From Rugamonas sp. (GTDB lineage Bacteria; Pseudomonadota; Gammaproteobacteria; Burkholderiales; Burkholderiaceae_D), in assembly GCF_025354735.1 (NCBI RefSeq), contig NZ_JANXMI010000134.1:62001-126000 (forward strand): a DNA stretch of 64,000 nt, written 5' to 3'. Shown here in pieces: positions 47,755 through 56,656 of the stretch. Within the stretch, counting starts at the first letter, position 1. Each line of letters opens with the position of its first letter. The position numbers and the translations under genes are program-made. The notes below the pieces were generated by a model. That model was not told where the DNA came from. It worked only from the letters and a program-made list of their open reading frames with translations, and made no database searches.

Positions 47755-49640
47755 TTCGACTCCCTGATGGGTGGCGAAGACTGAGATTCGGGAGACATAT
47801 CCGGTGACATTTTCGCCGACGTGTATTGCTGGTTTGAATAAAAAAAGTGCTGCGGACTCTGATGCTGCTGATGACATTGTTGAATCTTATCGTTGACAAT
47901 ATTGATGACAGATTGGCTTCCGGCCAGCCGAACGATAGAACTCGTGCGCAGCCTGGCGCTCTTCGCCCAGCGCCATGGCTTCATCCCACTAGTGAAGGCC
48001 GGCCGAAGCGCCACCCAAAGGAGACGGCGCAGTACGAATGTTGGTTGAGTTTCGGGTACAAATCCCTCTGCGAGCTCACGGTCCATGGTCCGAAGGCGCG
48101 AGAGCGCGTATTCCGACAGTCCGGTTATGGCCTGGAGACGATAGGCGCTACGCCGCTCGGGAAGGAAGGTCGCAGTCTCGCATCCGTGCCAGCCTCTCCC
48201 GACCGCCTCCGCGGCCAGTTCCAGCAACGATTGCGGAAGTTGTACAAGGTCCTTTTTCGCGTGGACTCTCCTGCCCTGAGGAGTGTGAAGTACCAGCCAT
48301 TCGCGGTCGTGTCTGTAAAGGTAGGACCAGTCCGCCAGATGGCGGTGTCGCAACTCTGTCGCAGTGCAAAGCGGATGCTGCGCGAGGGCGCACTGCCACA
48401 CCTGACGTGCCGCAAGTAGCCGGGTCTTCGATTTTGTTTCCTGATTGGCCGCTTTACCACCAGGTGTGCTAGCCGTGACACGGTAGACCGTTGACAACGA
48501 AACACCGCACTTCGTCGCAATTTCGGCGGTCGATATACCCAGCAATACCTGCTCGGCAATCTCACGCCGTTTAGCCCCGAAAATCCGCTTGGGCCGGGTG
48601 CTGACCGGTATCCCATGTTCATGACAGAGGCATATCAGCGAATTCTTGGGAACACCCAAAAGGTACGAGGCCTGCGTGACCGACGGAGAGCATCGGAGCA
48701 CGCGCAATCGACTCTCTAAGCTTGGAACGGATTTGTGCCGTGAGGGATGCTGGACGTTGCGCCGAGAACGTTCGACAGGGCGCGCTCCGTCCGCCAGCCA
48801 TTTGAACAAGACGCACCAGACAGGGTGAATATTTCGGTCGGTTCGAAAGACCGAACGTAGGGCACTCTCGGCATATCGGGGCTCGGAGCAGAGCAAGCGT
48901 AGCCGCTCGTCACCGAATGCATCATTGAAGGTTTTGTGGAACGAATCAAGGAATGCGCTCACCGCGCATCGCCGACTCTCTGAAATCCACCCCCTCTCAG
49001 ATAGATGGTCAACCAATCTGGTGCGACGGTAGTTGGACGTAAGCCACGGAAATTCTATTGAATCGGCCATTCGGACAGCGAACTCTTTGGTAGCCTCATC
49101 AGACCCTTTTCCGCTCTTTCTGCACATCTGGTCATACCCGGTATTGCGCCGGTGAAGGGGCTCCAACACGGTGCCGTGCCAAGGGCAAACCGCTACAAAA
49201 GCTGCCGAGTGCTGCCTATAGGTAAAACTGAAGCCATATCGCGCTCGGTTTACCTCATCACAATCAGCGCAATGAAGAGATTCTTGTTCACCATGGCCAA
49301 AAAATAGTGGGAGGCGTGCCGGGCGCAGGGGGCCTCGTGAATCGCTCAGCAGCCTCGTCCGAAACTCATCCGTTCGACCTTGGACAACGCCACATGCAAA
49401 ATGATTGAAGAGAGTATGGTCTTCAAGCAGTTGTAATTCGTTGCCGTAAATACCAAATGCTTGACTAATTCTATGTATTGAGCACGGCAAAGCATCGAGC
49501 AGAGGACGTGACCGTTTGAGCAACTGAAGGCATTCGGCCCGCAACGTGCCACCGAAGTTACACACGGCGCTCCTCTCCAATAAGCTGTTTATCGTCTCGT
49601 CCTTGGGAAAGGCAGGCTTAATAATCAAGTGTTCAGTCAT
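47751..49640 (-). CDS. tnsD: TnsD-like TniQ protein, probable glmS-site selector
   Basis: 629 residues. The N-terminal TniQ region has SLHCADCD and AVCPWHG zinc ligands. The C-terminal half has several HTH-like units (SVTQASYLLGVPKNSLI; GISTAEIATKCGVSLSTVYRVT) and the segment DWSYLYRHDREWL typical of TnsD. TnsD binds the end of glmS and directs insertion downstream of it, which is where this element lies. Its ATG overlaps the tnsC stop. Confidence 0.82.
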   Translation of the reverse strand: MTEHLIIKPAFPKDETINSLLERSAVCNFGGTLRAECLQLLKRSRPLLDALPCSIHRISQAFGIYGNELQLLEDHTLFNHFACGVVQGRTDEFRTRLLSDSRGPLRPARLPLFFGHGEQESLHCADCDEVNRARYGFSFTYRQHSAAFVAVCPWHGTVLEPLHRRNTGYDQMCRKSGKGSDEATKEFAVRMADSIEFPWLTSNYRRTRLVDHLSERGWISESRRCAVSAFLDSFHKTFNDAFGDERLRLLCSEPRYAESALRSVFRTDRNIHPVWCVLFKWLADGARPVERSRRNVQHPSRHKSVPSLESRLRVLRCSPSVTQASYLLGVPKNSLICLCHEHGIPVSTRPKRIFGAKRREIAEQVLLGISTAEIATKCGVSLSTVYRVTASTPGGKAANQETKSKTRLLAARQVWQCALAQHPLCTATELRHRHLADWSYLYRHDREWLVLHTPQGRRVHAKKDLVQLPQSLLELAAEAVGRGWHGCETATFLPERRSAYRLQAITGLSEYALSRLRTMDRELAEGFVPETQPTFVLRRLLWVALRPAFTSGMKPWRWAKSARLRTSSIVRLAGSQSVINIVNDKIQQCHQQHQSPQHFFYSNQQYTSAKMSPDMSPESQSSPPIRESK

Positions 49641-51034
49641 GGCCGTTTTTGTTTGACTGGGGAATCGGCGCGCGCTCTGGGCTTCGTTTCCAACAATTCG
49701 CGAGAGGTCCCGGAGAACGCGGCAAACGGAAGGTAATCGGCGTGGTACAAATCCGCCGGAGTTGGGTTTGGCATCGGCTCAGACTTCTTCTGGTTCTGAA
49801 TCCTCTTCAGCAACATTAAGGGCTCGTCGAACATCCGAAGCCAGAGGCCAAGCAAATATGCGACCTCAGATGCAGGTGCATTAGCGAAGAAACGTGGTTC
49901 ATAGACAGCGTGATGGAGTATCGCGTCGAACCCCTGCGCAAACACTCTCATGTTGCCCAAAGATGCTCCCCACATCATTGTTGGGAGGTACTCAGGCATA
50001 TGAATGTCAGCGGCATGAAAGCCGAGCCCCCAAAACCACGTACACATAGCGTCCCAATTGGCACCTGGGGGCTCCAAGTCCCAATACTCTTGACCTAACG
50101 AGCCAAAGTTTGCATGTTTGCTTCCACCTCGAGCGATGAGTTGCAACGCAGGATAGGTGCAACAGACAATCGTTGGGATGCCAGTTCTCGCTTTAAACGT
50201 GGCGATAAAATCGAGGATTTCTTTCGGGTCCCCATACAGTGATTGCTTGCACATACCGTCGACTGCGAGCAGTCCCAAGTTCAAAAAAACGCAAGTGGCA
50301 ATCGCAGCGCTCGGTCCGAATGGGCCAAGTAAATTTGCAAAGGCATTTTCACTTGTTTGCGAACAACCCAATTCTCCGATAAGTGCGTTTCGCAGGTTAG
50401 CAAGAAGCCCAAATAGCGTGCCGCAATCCGGCCAACGGAGTATCAGCATCGGTACAAAAATAAACTCAGCAGGAGCGTCTCCAATGCCTATAATTTTTGT
50501 GTGACGCTCGCCCACAAGTGCTCGCAGACGTTGCAGAAATACTGTTTTTCCGGAACCAGACGGGCCCGCCAACAAAAAGCCGGCGCCGGTCAAGCTCTCT
50601 AAAAATTCTGGCATCGGCTTAATTTTTCCGCCACGCATTACATCGGCTTGGTCGTAATAAAAGCGCAAATAGCGTGGGTCTTGAGGATTGCGCAATTCCA
50701 GTGAAACATGCATTTGCATAACGACACGCTGCGCAAATCGAGCAGCGTCAATCGTTGGGCGATAGGCCCGTGGCAGAGACGCCAGTGCTAGAAGCTTCTG
50801 TTCCATCGACAGACCATCGTTGTTGTCGACCCTCGGCACACCCCGATGGTGCAGGAGTTTTTTTACCTTCAATTCCGGTAGCTGAGATTGAAGCAACCTC
50901 AACAGCGGGTTTTCAATCGCGCCTGTTAAAACCGGTGGAAATCGCTCGATGCAGCCAGCGTTAGCGGACTGTGCAGCGATATCGGCGCTAATGGCCCGGG
51001 TTTTATCAACTGGGTCAAATTCGACATTGTTCAT
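49637..51034 (-). CDS. tnsC: TnsC-type AAA+ regulator
   Basis: 465 residues. Walker A is GPSGSGKT (157-164). The Walker B strand reads LGLLAVDGM: Asp259 is followed by Gly, not the usual catalytic Glu. A sensor-like strand (GIPTIVCCTYPAL) follows. TnsC polymerises on target DNA and bridges TniQ proteins and TnsAB. The C-terminal tail is basic and proline-rich. It is translated together with the 68-codon ORF upstream and tnsD downstream through ATGA overlaps. Confidence 0.82.
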   Translation of the reverse strand: MNNVEFDPVDKTRAISADIAAQSANAGCIERFPPVLTGAIENPLLRLLQSQLPELKVKKLLHHRGVPRVDNNDGLSMEQKLLALASLPRAYRPTIDAARFAQRVVMQMHVSLELRNPQDPRYLRFYYDQADVMRGGKIKPMPEFLESLTGAGFLLAGPSGSGKTVFLQRLRALVGERHTKIIGIGDAPAEFIFVPMLILRWPDCGTLFGLLANLRNALIGELGCSQTSENAFANLLGPFGPSAAIATCVFLNLGLLAVDGMCKQSLYGDPKEILDFIATFKARTGIPTIVCCTYPALQLIARGGSKHANFGSLGQEYWDLEPPGANWDAMCTWFWGLGFHAADIHMPEYLPTMMWGASLGNMRVFAQGFDAILHHAVYEPRFFANAPASEVAYLLGLWLRMFDEPLMLLKRIQNQKKSEPMPNPTPADLYHADYLPFAAFSGTSRELLETKPRARADSPVKQKRP

Positions 51035-51237
51035 GCTCTTTCCTTAATTGCGCGTGGCAAATCAAGAAGCAAACGGGTAGCGTCAGTCGGGCGCTTGGCC
51101 CTAAGTTGGGAAAACGCTGACGGGACCGGGTAGTGTGCATACACCGTCAGGTGGGATGAGCTCCCAGGGGGTATCCCGCCATGAGGATGGGAGGCGATGC
51201 GCGCGGGCATCAAACGATTAGGCGAAGCAGAGTTCAT
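51031..51237 (-). CDS. 68-residue ORF coupled to tnsC
   Basis: The stop overlaps the tnsC start (ATGA). The second half, YAHYPVPSAFSQLRAKRPTDATRLL, reads like real protein; the first half is Pro/Ser/Gly-rich. No known family. It may be a leader or a small transposition protein. Confidence 0.45.
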   Translation of the reverse strand: MNSASPNRLMPARIASHPHGGIPPGSSSHLTVYAHYPVPSAFSQLRAKRPTDATRLLLDLPRAIKERA

Positions 51238-51367
51238 GTATCAGCGTATGTTGTATGGACAAGTTCGTCCATTCCGCGTCCGTACTTCTACGGGCGGCAG
51301 TTGACGGCCGGCGTCAGCCGTGCAACACTACGCATCTACTAGGCGGGGTGTCGTAAGGCTCACCGGG

Positions 51368-51398
51368 AAAAAGGCGGGGCGGCAACCCTGCCTTTTTT
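51368..51398. terminator. Bidirectional-type terminator in the right-end gap
   Basis: AAAAA-GGCGGG ... CCCTGCC-TTTTTT forms a stem flanked by A- and T-runs. The surrounding gap 51238-51783 also must hold the tns operon promoter; I see no gene in it. Confidence 0.6.
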
Positions 51399-51783
51399 CG
51401 TTTACGTTTGGCTATATTAAAAGTTCGTTTTTCTTACATCGATTTAGGATTCCTTAAGCAGTGTGTTTTACTGTAGCAAAGACTATAGAAAGTCGAAAAA
51501 ACCTTTAGGATTCAAAGGCTTAGAGAAAGTCACCAATTCTATTCGAGCCTTCCGTTTGTCTGCAAGCAATTTCCAAATCAAATCGTAAAATAGTCGTCGT
51601 GCCGTTCGAAAAGTCTTGCGAACGCTCCACTATTCAGTGCCGGCGTGGGAACATTCTTCCGCCACGCCACGGTAAAATCACGTAACATTTCATCTCCTCC
51701 AACCGTCATTATTTATCATATACGATAACGATGATAACTCAAGGGAGGCAAGGCACTTTTCTAACTTACTGAGCAGACGACTG

Positions 51784-52020
51784 ATGGATTGGCACATCGA
51801 GGCACGGCGCATCCTGCGCGCTGAATTGGTGCGAAAAGGAATTTCCGTTGGGGAGCTCGCTCAGAGACTTGCATCGGGCGGTATCGATGAATCCCCCAAA
51901 TCTTTGGCAGTGAAAATTTCGAGGGGGAAGTTTCAGCTCGCGTTTTTTCTGCAGTGCCTGGCCGCTATGGGCAACGACACAGTGACCATCAAGCTTCCAC
52001 CGAAGAGCACGATGGAATAA
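51784..52020 (+). CDS. DUF6471 small protein
   Basis: 78 residues: WHIEARRILRAELVRKGISVGELAQRL followed by ESPKSLAVKISRGKFQLAFFLQCL, an XRE-like helical layout that matches DUF6471. It faces the right end, opposite to the tns genes. Probably DNA binding; a regulator of the element is a guess. Confidence 0.7.
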   Translation: MDWHIEARRILRAELVRKGISVGELAQRLASGGIDESPKSLAVKISRGKFQLAFFLQCLAAMGNDTVTIKLPPKSTME

Positions 52021-52194
52021 GCGCACGGATACAGTTAGAACGAACGTAGGCGTAGGGACTTTCGAAAGACGAAGACCTCGAAAAACCGCACCGCAATATC
52101 TTCTTTGCAACTATAGTTGCCTATTTTGCGTAGATTATTGGTCGTAAAGTGGAGGTGTTTTTGCGCGTAAGACACTATAAATGAGTCAGCCCGT

Positions 52195-52300
52195 AAAAGC
52201 GCTTCGCATCAGCAGTGCCGTGGGTTATGGCGTACTAATACCCCCTCCGCGAAGCGCTTGCGGGAGAGGCCGCGAAGCGCTTTTGTTCGCATACTGCACT
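52195..52300 (-). repeat. Right end of the Tn7-like element
   Basis: Reading inward from 52300: AGTGCAGTATGC, then GAACAAAAGCGCTTCGCG (52288-52271), CGCAAGCGCTTCGCGG (52262-52247) and a third copy at 52195-52207, which lies in the opposite orientation. The terminal base is A where T is expected for a TGT end. Confidence 0.75.
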
Positions 52301-52360
52301 TGTCAAAGTCTCGATTGCGGACCTACTCGACCGTGACCGATTTCGCCAGATTGCGCGGCT
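52301..52360. other. attTn7-type attachment site (end of glmS)
   Basis: The last codons of glmS (...AKSVTVE, stop at 52323-52325) and the 22 bases after it. Tn7 TnsD reads this conserved end of glmS and inserts about 25 bp downstream, which matches the right end observed here. Confidence 0.75.
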
Positions 52361-54152
52361 TGTCCACATCGGTGCCGCGTGCCAGCGCCGAGTGGTAGGC
52401 CAGCAATTGCAGCGACACCACGTGCAAGATCGGCGACAGCAGGCCGTAGTGTTCCGGCAGCCGGATCACGTGCACGCCTTCGCCCGAGGTGATGCGCGAA
52501 TCGACGTCGGCGAACACGTATAGCTGGCCGCCGCGCGCGCGCACTTCCTGCATATTCGATTTCAACTTTTCGATCAGCGCGTCGTTGGGCGCGATGGTGA
52601 CGACCGGCATTTCCTCGGTGACCAGCGCCAGCGGACCGTGCTTGAGCTCGCCCGCCGGATAGGCTTCGGCGTGGATGTAGGAAATCTCCTTGAGCTTCAG
52701 CGCGCCTTCCAGCGCGATCGGGTAGTGCATGCCACGGCCGAGGAAGAGGGCGTTTTCCTTGCGCGCGAAATCGTCGGCCCAGGCCATGATTTGCGGCTCC
52801 AGCGCCAGCACCGCGGAGATGGCGACCGGCAAGTGGCGCATCGCCTTGAGCTGGGCCGCTTCTTCCTCGTCGCTGAGGCGGCCGTTGATTTGCGCCAGCG
52901 TCAAGGTCAGCAGGAACAGCGCGGCCAGCTGCGTGGTGAAGGCCTTGGTCGAGGCGACGCCGACTTCGACGCCGGCGCGCGTGATGTAGGCCAGCTTGCA
53001 TTCGCGCACCATGGCGCTGGTGGCGACGTTGCAAATGGTCAGCGTGTGTTCCATGCCGAGGCCGCGCGCGTGCTTGAGCGCGGCCAGCGTGTCGGCCGTT
53101 TCGCCGCTTTGCGTTATGGTCACGACCAGCGTGTTCGGGTGCGGCACGCTGTCGCGGTAGCGGTATTCGCTGGCGATCTCGACGTTGACGGCGATTTTGG
53201 CCACCGATTCGATCCAGTATTTGGCCGTCAGGCCGGCGTAGTAGCTGGTGCCGCAGGCCAGGATCAGCACACGGTCGATCTGCTTGAAGACGGCGTAGGC
53301 GCCGTCGCCGAACAGCTCGGGCATGATGCCGGTGACGCCTTCGAGCGTGTCGCCGATGACGCGCGGTTGTTCGAAGATTTCCTTTTGCATGTAGTGGCGA
53401 TACGGGCCCAGCTCGGCGGCGCCGGTGTGGGCGTGCACGGTTTTGACTTCGCGCTGCGCGGCTTTGCCGTGGACGTCGACGATCCAGGTGCGGCCCAGTT
53501 GCAGGTCGACCACGTCGCCTTCTTCCAGGTAAATGATCTGGTCGGTGGTCCCGGCCAGGGCCATGGCGTCGGAGGCGACGAAATTCTCGCCCTGGCCGAT
53601 GCCGACGATGAGCGGCGAGCCCTGGCGCGCGGCGACGACGCGGTGCGGTTCTTCCCGGCAAAACACGGCGATGGCGTAAGCGCCCTGCAGGCGCTTGACG
53701 GCCTGCTGGACGGTCTCGAACAGGTCGCCGTTGTACATGTGGTCGACCAGGTGGGCGATCACTTCGGTGTCGGTCTGGCTCTGGAACACATAGCCGAGGG
53801 CGCTCAGTTCGGCGCGCAGGTCGTCGTGGTTTTCGATGATGCCGTTGTGGACCAGGGCGATGCGGGCCAGGTCGGCGCTGGGCGAAAAGTGCGGGTGGGC
53901 ATTGTGCGACAGCGGCGCGCCGTGCGTGGCCCAGCGCGTGTGGGCGATGCCGGTGAATCCTTGCATGCCGGCCTCGTCGATCTGCTGCTCCAGGTCGGCC
54001 ACGCGCGAGGTGCTGCGCGAGCGCCGCAATTGTCCATCGACGTGCAGCGCCACGCCGCACGAGTCATAGCCGCGATATTCCAGCCGTTTCAGGCCTTCCA
54101 GCAGGATGGGGGTGATATTGCGTTGCGCTACCGCGCCGACGATGCCGCACAT
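52323..54152 (-). CDS. glmS: Glucosamine-fructose-6-phosphate aminotransferase
   Basis: 609 residues. Cys at position 2 after Met ([10 protein letters not shown]) is the glutaminase nucleophile; two SIS domains follow (for example [10 protein letters not shown]). It makes glucosamine-6-phosphate, the first step to UDP-GlcNAc for wall and LPS. glmU, a later step, lies 1.1 kb upstream on the same strand, separated by a divergent lrp-type gene. The gene is intact despite the transposon beyond its stop. Confidence 0.97.
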   Translation of the reverse strand: MCGIVGAVAQRNITPILLEGLKRLEYRGYDSCGVALHVDGQLRRSRSTSRVADLEQQIDEAGMQGFTGIAHTRWATHGAPLSHNAHPHFSPSADLARIALVHNGIIENHDDLRAELSALGYVFQSQTDTEVIAHLVDHMYNGDLFETVQQAVKRLQGAYAIAVFCREEPHRVVAARQGSPLIVGIGQGENFVASDAMALAGTTDQIIYLEEGDVVDLQLGRTWIVDVHGKAAQREVKTVHAHTGAAELGPYRHYMQKEIFEQPRVIGDTLEGVTGIMPELFGDGAYAVFKQIDRVLILACGTSYYAGLTAKYWIESVAKIAVNVEIASEYRYRDSVPHPNTLVVTITQSGETADTLAALKHARGLGMEHTLTICNVATSAMVRECKLAYITRAGVEVGVASTKAFTTQLAALFLLTLTLAQINGRLSDEEEAAQLKAMRHLPVAISAVLALEPQIMAWADDFARKENALFLGRGMHYPIALEGALKLKEISYIHAEAYPAGELKHGPLALVTEEMPVVTIAPNDALIEKLKSNMQEVRARGGQLYVFADVDSRITSGEGVHVIRLPEHYGLLSPILHVVSLQLLAYHSALARGTDVDKPRNLAKSVTVE

Positions 54153-54248
54153 AAAGGCCTCTTGGATGAGTTAAGTGATGAACGATTAAGCAGTTCAGGC
54201 ATCGTAGTGCAGAGGTGATGAAATAAGCTGTCTTATTGAGCCTATTTT

Positions 54249-54293
54249 TGAAATTAAATTTCACCTCATCGTAGACATGAAATATTATTTCAT
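54249..54293. promoter_or_regulatory. Two AT-rich dyads upstream of the lrp-type gene
   Basis: TGAAATT-A-AATTTCA (54249-54263) and ATGAAAT-ATT-ATTTCAT (54277-54293) are perfect inverted repeats. Lrp/AsnC regulators bind AT-rich dyads of about 15 bp near their own start, so autoregulation, and possibly control of glmS, is plausible. Confidence 0.5.
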
Positions 54294-54321
54294 TTATTCA
54301 TATTTTATTTCCTATTTCATC

Positions 54322-54795
54322 ATGACCGATACCGCGATAGCCTTGGACGACATCGATCGTCGCATCCTGAACGCCCTGCAAATTGACGCGTCACAAACCA
54401 ATAGTGAGCTGGCGCAAGCGGTGCACGTGTCGGCGCCGACTTGTTTGCGGCGGGTCAAACATTTGACGGCGGCGGGCGTCATCACGCGCCAGGTGGCGAT
54501 TGTGGCGCCTGAGAAAGTCGGCGCGCGGCTGACGGCCATCGTCGAGATCACGCTCGACGTGCAGGCGGCCGAGCGCATGGATGAGTTCGAGCAATACATA
54601 GGCGCCGACGATGCCGTGTTGCAGTGTTATCGCGTGTCGCCGGGGCCGGATTTCGTGCTGATTATCCAGGTGGCCGATATGCCGGCTTATCATGCGCTGG
54701 CCCATCGTTTATTCGCCGCGCAGACCAATGTGCGCAATGTGAAGACGTATTTTTCCACGTTCCGCAGCAAATTCGAGACCAAAATCGCGCTGTGA
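54322..54795 (+). CDS. Lrp/AsnC-family transcriptional regulator
   Basis: 157 residues from ATG 54322 (MTDTAIALDD); the longer ORF start runs through the AT-rich operator-like bases. HTH: LDDIDRRILNALQIDASQTNSELAQAV...APTCLRRVKHL. The C-terminal RAM domain senses an amino acid (VLQCYRVSPGPDFVL). Divergent from glmS. The ligand cannot be told. Confidence 0.9.
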   Translation: MTDTAIALDDIDRRILNALQIDASQTNSELAQAVHVSAPTCLRRVKHLTAAGVITRQVAIVAPEKVGARLTAIVEITLDVQAAERMDEFEQYIGADDAVLQCYRVSPGPDFVLIIQVADMPAYHALAHRLFAAQTNVRNVKTYFSTFRSKFETKIAL

Positions 54796-54822
54796 CGACT
54801 TATCCCATCGTTGTTCAGCCGC

Positions 54823-55248
54823 TTATGCACAGCGTTATGCACAAGTGGTGCGTCGGTGGCATGAGGGCGCGCAAGTTGTCCCGCGATACCCACCGGTTTT
54901 CCCAGCGCTTTCAGCCCACTTAATCACAGAGTTATCCACACAAATAAGTTATCCATGCTTATCCTGGCTATTTTCCACAGGCTTATGCACACGATATGCA
55001 AGATATCGTGCCCATGAGCCCGCTAGCCCGCCGACGCTCAATTTCCAGCTCTGAAATCTATCCCGTCGCGACTTATCCCGCACTTTTCCAGCGCTTATAC
55101 CGCTGTTTCCCCTGGCTTCCCAGCCTACTTTTCCACAACATTATCCACAGTACGAATCGCCGGATTTTGCGGCGGGAAAAGTTGTCGTAAAAAAAGCCGG
55201 GAAAGTTATCCCGGCTTGCGCACAGACTTCTCAACAGCGTTATCCACA
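54823..55248 (+). other. Cluster of DnaA-box-like 9-mers
   Basis: TTATCCACA occurs three times (54932, 55141, 55240), TTATGCACA three times (54823, 54835, 54983), and TTTTCCACA twice (54971, 55129), plus TTATCCATG at 54949. All are on the + strand. A hairpin CACGATAT-GCAAG-ATATCGTG lies at 54990-55010. The region has no gene. It could be part of a replication origin or a DnaA-titration site; dnaA itself is not in the window. Confidence 0.6.
55189..55217 (-). terminator. Intrinsic terminator of glmU
   Basis: On the minus strand AAGCCGGGA-loop-TCCCGGCTT is followed by a run of seven T. It lies about 46 bases after the glmU stop. Confidence 0.8.
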
Positions 55249-55262
55249 AGGGATGGCCACGC

Positions 55263-56627
55263 CTACTGTTTGATTTTGACCGGGCGGGTCCAGCCGTCCA
55301 CCGTCACCTGGCGCGCGCGCGACAGCGTCAGCTTGCCGGCCGGCGCATCTTTCGACAGCGTGGTGCCGGCGCCGATGGTGGCGCCGCGGCCCACGGTCAC
55401 CGGCGCGATCAGCTGGGTGTCGCTGCCGATGAAGGCCTCGTCCTCGATCACGGTGCGCGATTTGTTGACGCCGTCGTAATTGCAGGTGATGGTGCCGGCG
55501 CCGATGTTGACGCGCGAGCCGATGGTGGCGTCGCCGATGTAGCTCAGGTGGTTGGCCTTGCTGTGGGCGGCGATCTGGCTGTTCTTGACTTCGACGAAGT
55601 TGCCGACGTGGACGTCCTCGGCCAGCTCGGTGCCCGGCCGCAGCCGCGCATACGGTCCGATGACCGAGGCCGCGCCGACGACGGCCTGTTCGATGTGGCA
55701 GAAGGGCTTGATGACGGCCCCGGCCGCGATGCGCGCGTTGACGATCACGCTGTGCGCGCCGATGCTGACGCCGTCCGCCAGCTCGACCTTGCCTTCAAAC
55801 ACGCAGCCGACGTCGATGCTGACGTCGCGTCCGCAAACGAGTTCGCCGCGCACGTCGATGCGGGCTGGATCGGCCAGCGTGACGCCGCGTTCCAGCAGCG
55901 CCAGCGCGATATTGCCTTGATGGATGCGCTCGAGCTGGGCCAGCTGCACCTTGCTGTTGACGCCGGCCACTTCCCACTGCGCGTCCGGCTGGGCCGAGAC
56001 GACGCGCACGCCGTCGCCGACGGCTTTGGCGACGATATCGGTCAGGTAATACTCGCCCTGGGCATTGTTGTTCGACAAACTCGCCAGCCAGCGCTTCAAC
56101 TGCGCGGTGGGTGCGACCATGATGCCGCTATTGATTTCCTGAATCGCCCGTTGCGCCTCGCTGCCATCTTTTTCTTCGACGATCGCAACGATTTCGCCGT
56201 TTTCACGGATGATGCGGCCCAGGCCGAAGGGATCGTCCTGCACCACGGTCAGAATGCCGAGCTGATCGTCGCCGGCCGCGTCGACCAGGCGACGCAGTGT
56301 CGCGGCCGTCGTCAGCGGCACGTCGCCGTACAGTATCAAGGTCGGCACGTTGTCGTCGAGTTCCGGCAAAGCCTGCATGACGGCGTGGCCGGTGCCCAGC
56401 TGCGGTTCCTGCAGCGCGGTGGCGACCACTTCGCCCCGTTTGGCGAGCAGATCCAACACGGCTGCGCCGCCATGACCGTAAATCACGCATAATCGCCCCG
56501 GAGACAGGCTGCGCGCGGTATCGATAACATGCGACAGCAGCGGCTTGCCAGCCAATGGATGCAACACTTTCGGCAGCGCGGACTGCATGCGCTTGCCCAT
56601 GCCAGCGGCGAGGATGACTACATTCAT
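55263..56627 (-). CDS. glmU: Bifunctional GlmU: acetyltransferase / uridylyltransferase
   Basis: 454 residues. The N-terminal pyrophosphorylase has [20 protein letters not shown]; the C-terminal left-handed beta-helix has hexapeptide repeats and [20 protein letters not shown]. It makes UDP-GlcNAc from glucosamine-1-phosphate. The length is normal. Confidence 0.96.
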   Translation of the reverse strand: MNVVILAAGMGKRMQSALPKVLHPLAGKPLLSHVIDTARSLSPGRLCVIYGHGGAAVLDLLAKRGEVVATALQEPQLGTGHAVMQALPELDDNVPTLILYGDVPLTTAATLRRLVDAAGDDQLGILTVVQDDPFGLGRIIRENGEIVAIVEEKDGSEAQRAIQEINSGIMVAPTAQLKRWLASLSNNNAQGEYYLTDIVAKAVGDGVRVVSAQPDAQWEVAGVNSKVQLAQLERIHQGNIALALLERGVTLADPARIDVRGELVCGRDVSIDVGCVFEGKVELADGVSIGAHSVIVNARIAAGAVIKPFCHIEQAVVGAASVIGPYARLRPGTELAEDVHVGNFVEVKNSQIAAHSKANHLSYIGDATIGSRVNIGAGTITCNYDGVNKSRTVIEDEAFIGSDTQLIAPVTVGRGATIGAGTTLSKDAPAGKLTLSRARQVTVDGWTRPVKIKQ

Positions 56628-56656
56628 AAGCGATCGATTAAGGTTAAGTTCATAAT

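Larger units (their letters stand above)
2240..52300. mobile_element. Tn7-like transposon (~50 kb) at the glmS attachment site
   Basis: The boundaries are set by an 18-bp motif at 2252-2269 that recurs as a perfect inverted copy at 52271-52288. Each end carries further related AAGCGCTTCG copies. The outer 12 bases also match at 8 positions (left TGTGCGGTAAGA, right AGTGCAGTATGC). The left end begins with TGT, as Tn7-family ends do. The right end lies 22 bp from the glmS stop codon, the known Tn7 position. The element encodes TnsA, TnsB, TnsC and two TniQ-family proteins next to the right end. Cargo is copper and Co/Ni resistance plus a defence-like island. No matching 5-bp target duplication is seen (left flank GCTCT, right flank TGTCA), so rearrangement or tandem insertion beside an older island is possible. 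Confidence 0.85.

Noticed and set aside
2240-52300. CRISPR array or Cas genes carried by the Tn7-like element
   Set aside because: No spaced direct repeats or Cas-like protein were found; targeting seems to be by TnsD/TniQ only.
52303-54218. Long ORFs overlapping glmS on both strands (585 and 526 residues)
   Set aside because: They are GC-rich shadow frames of glmS with no protein-like pattern; the same holds for the long ORFs opposite glmU, rsmD and the chemoreceptor.
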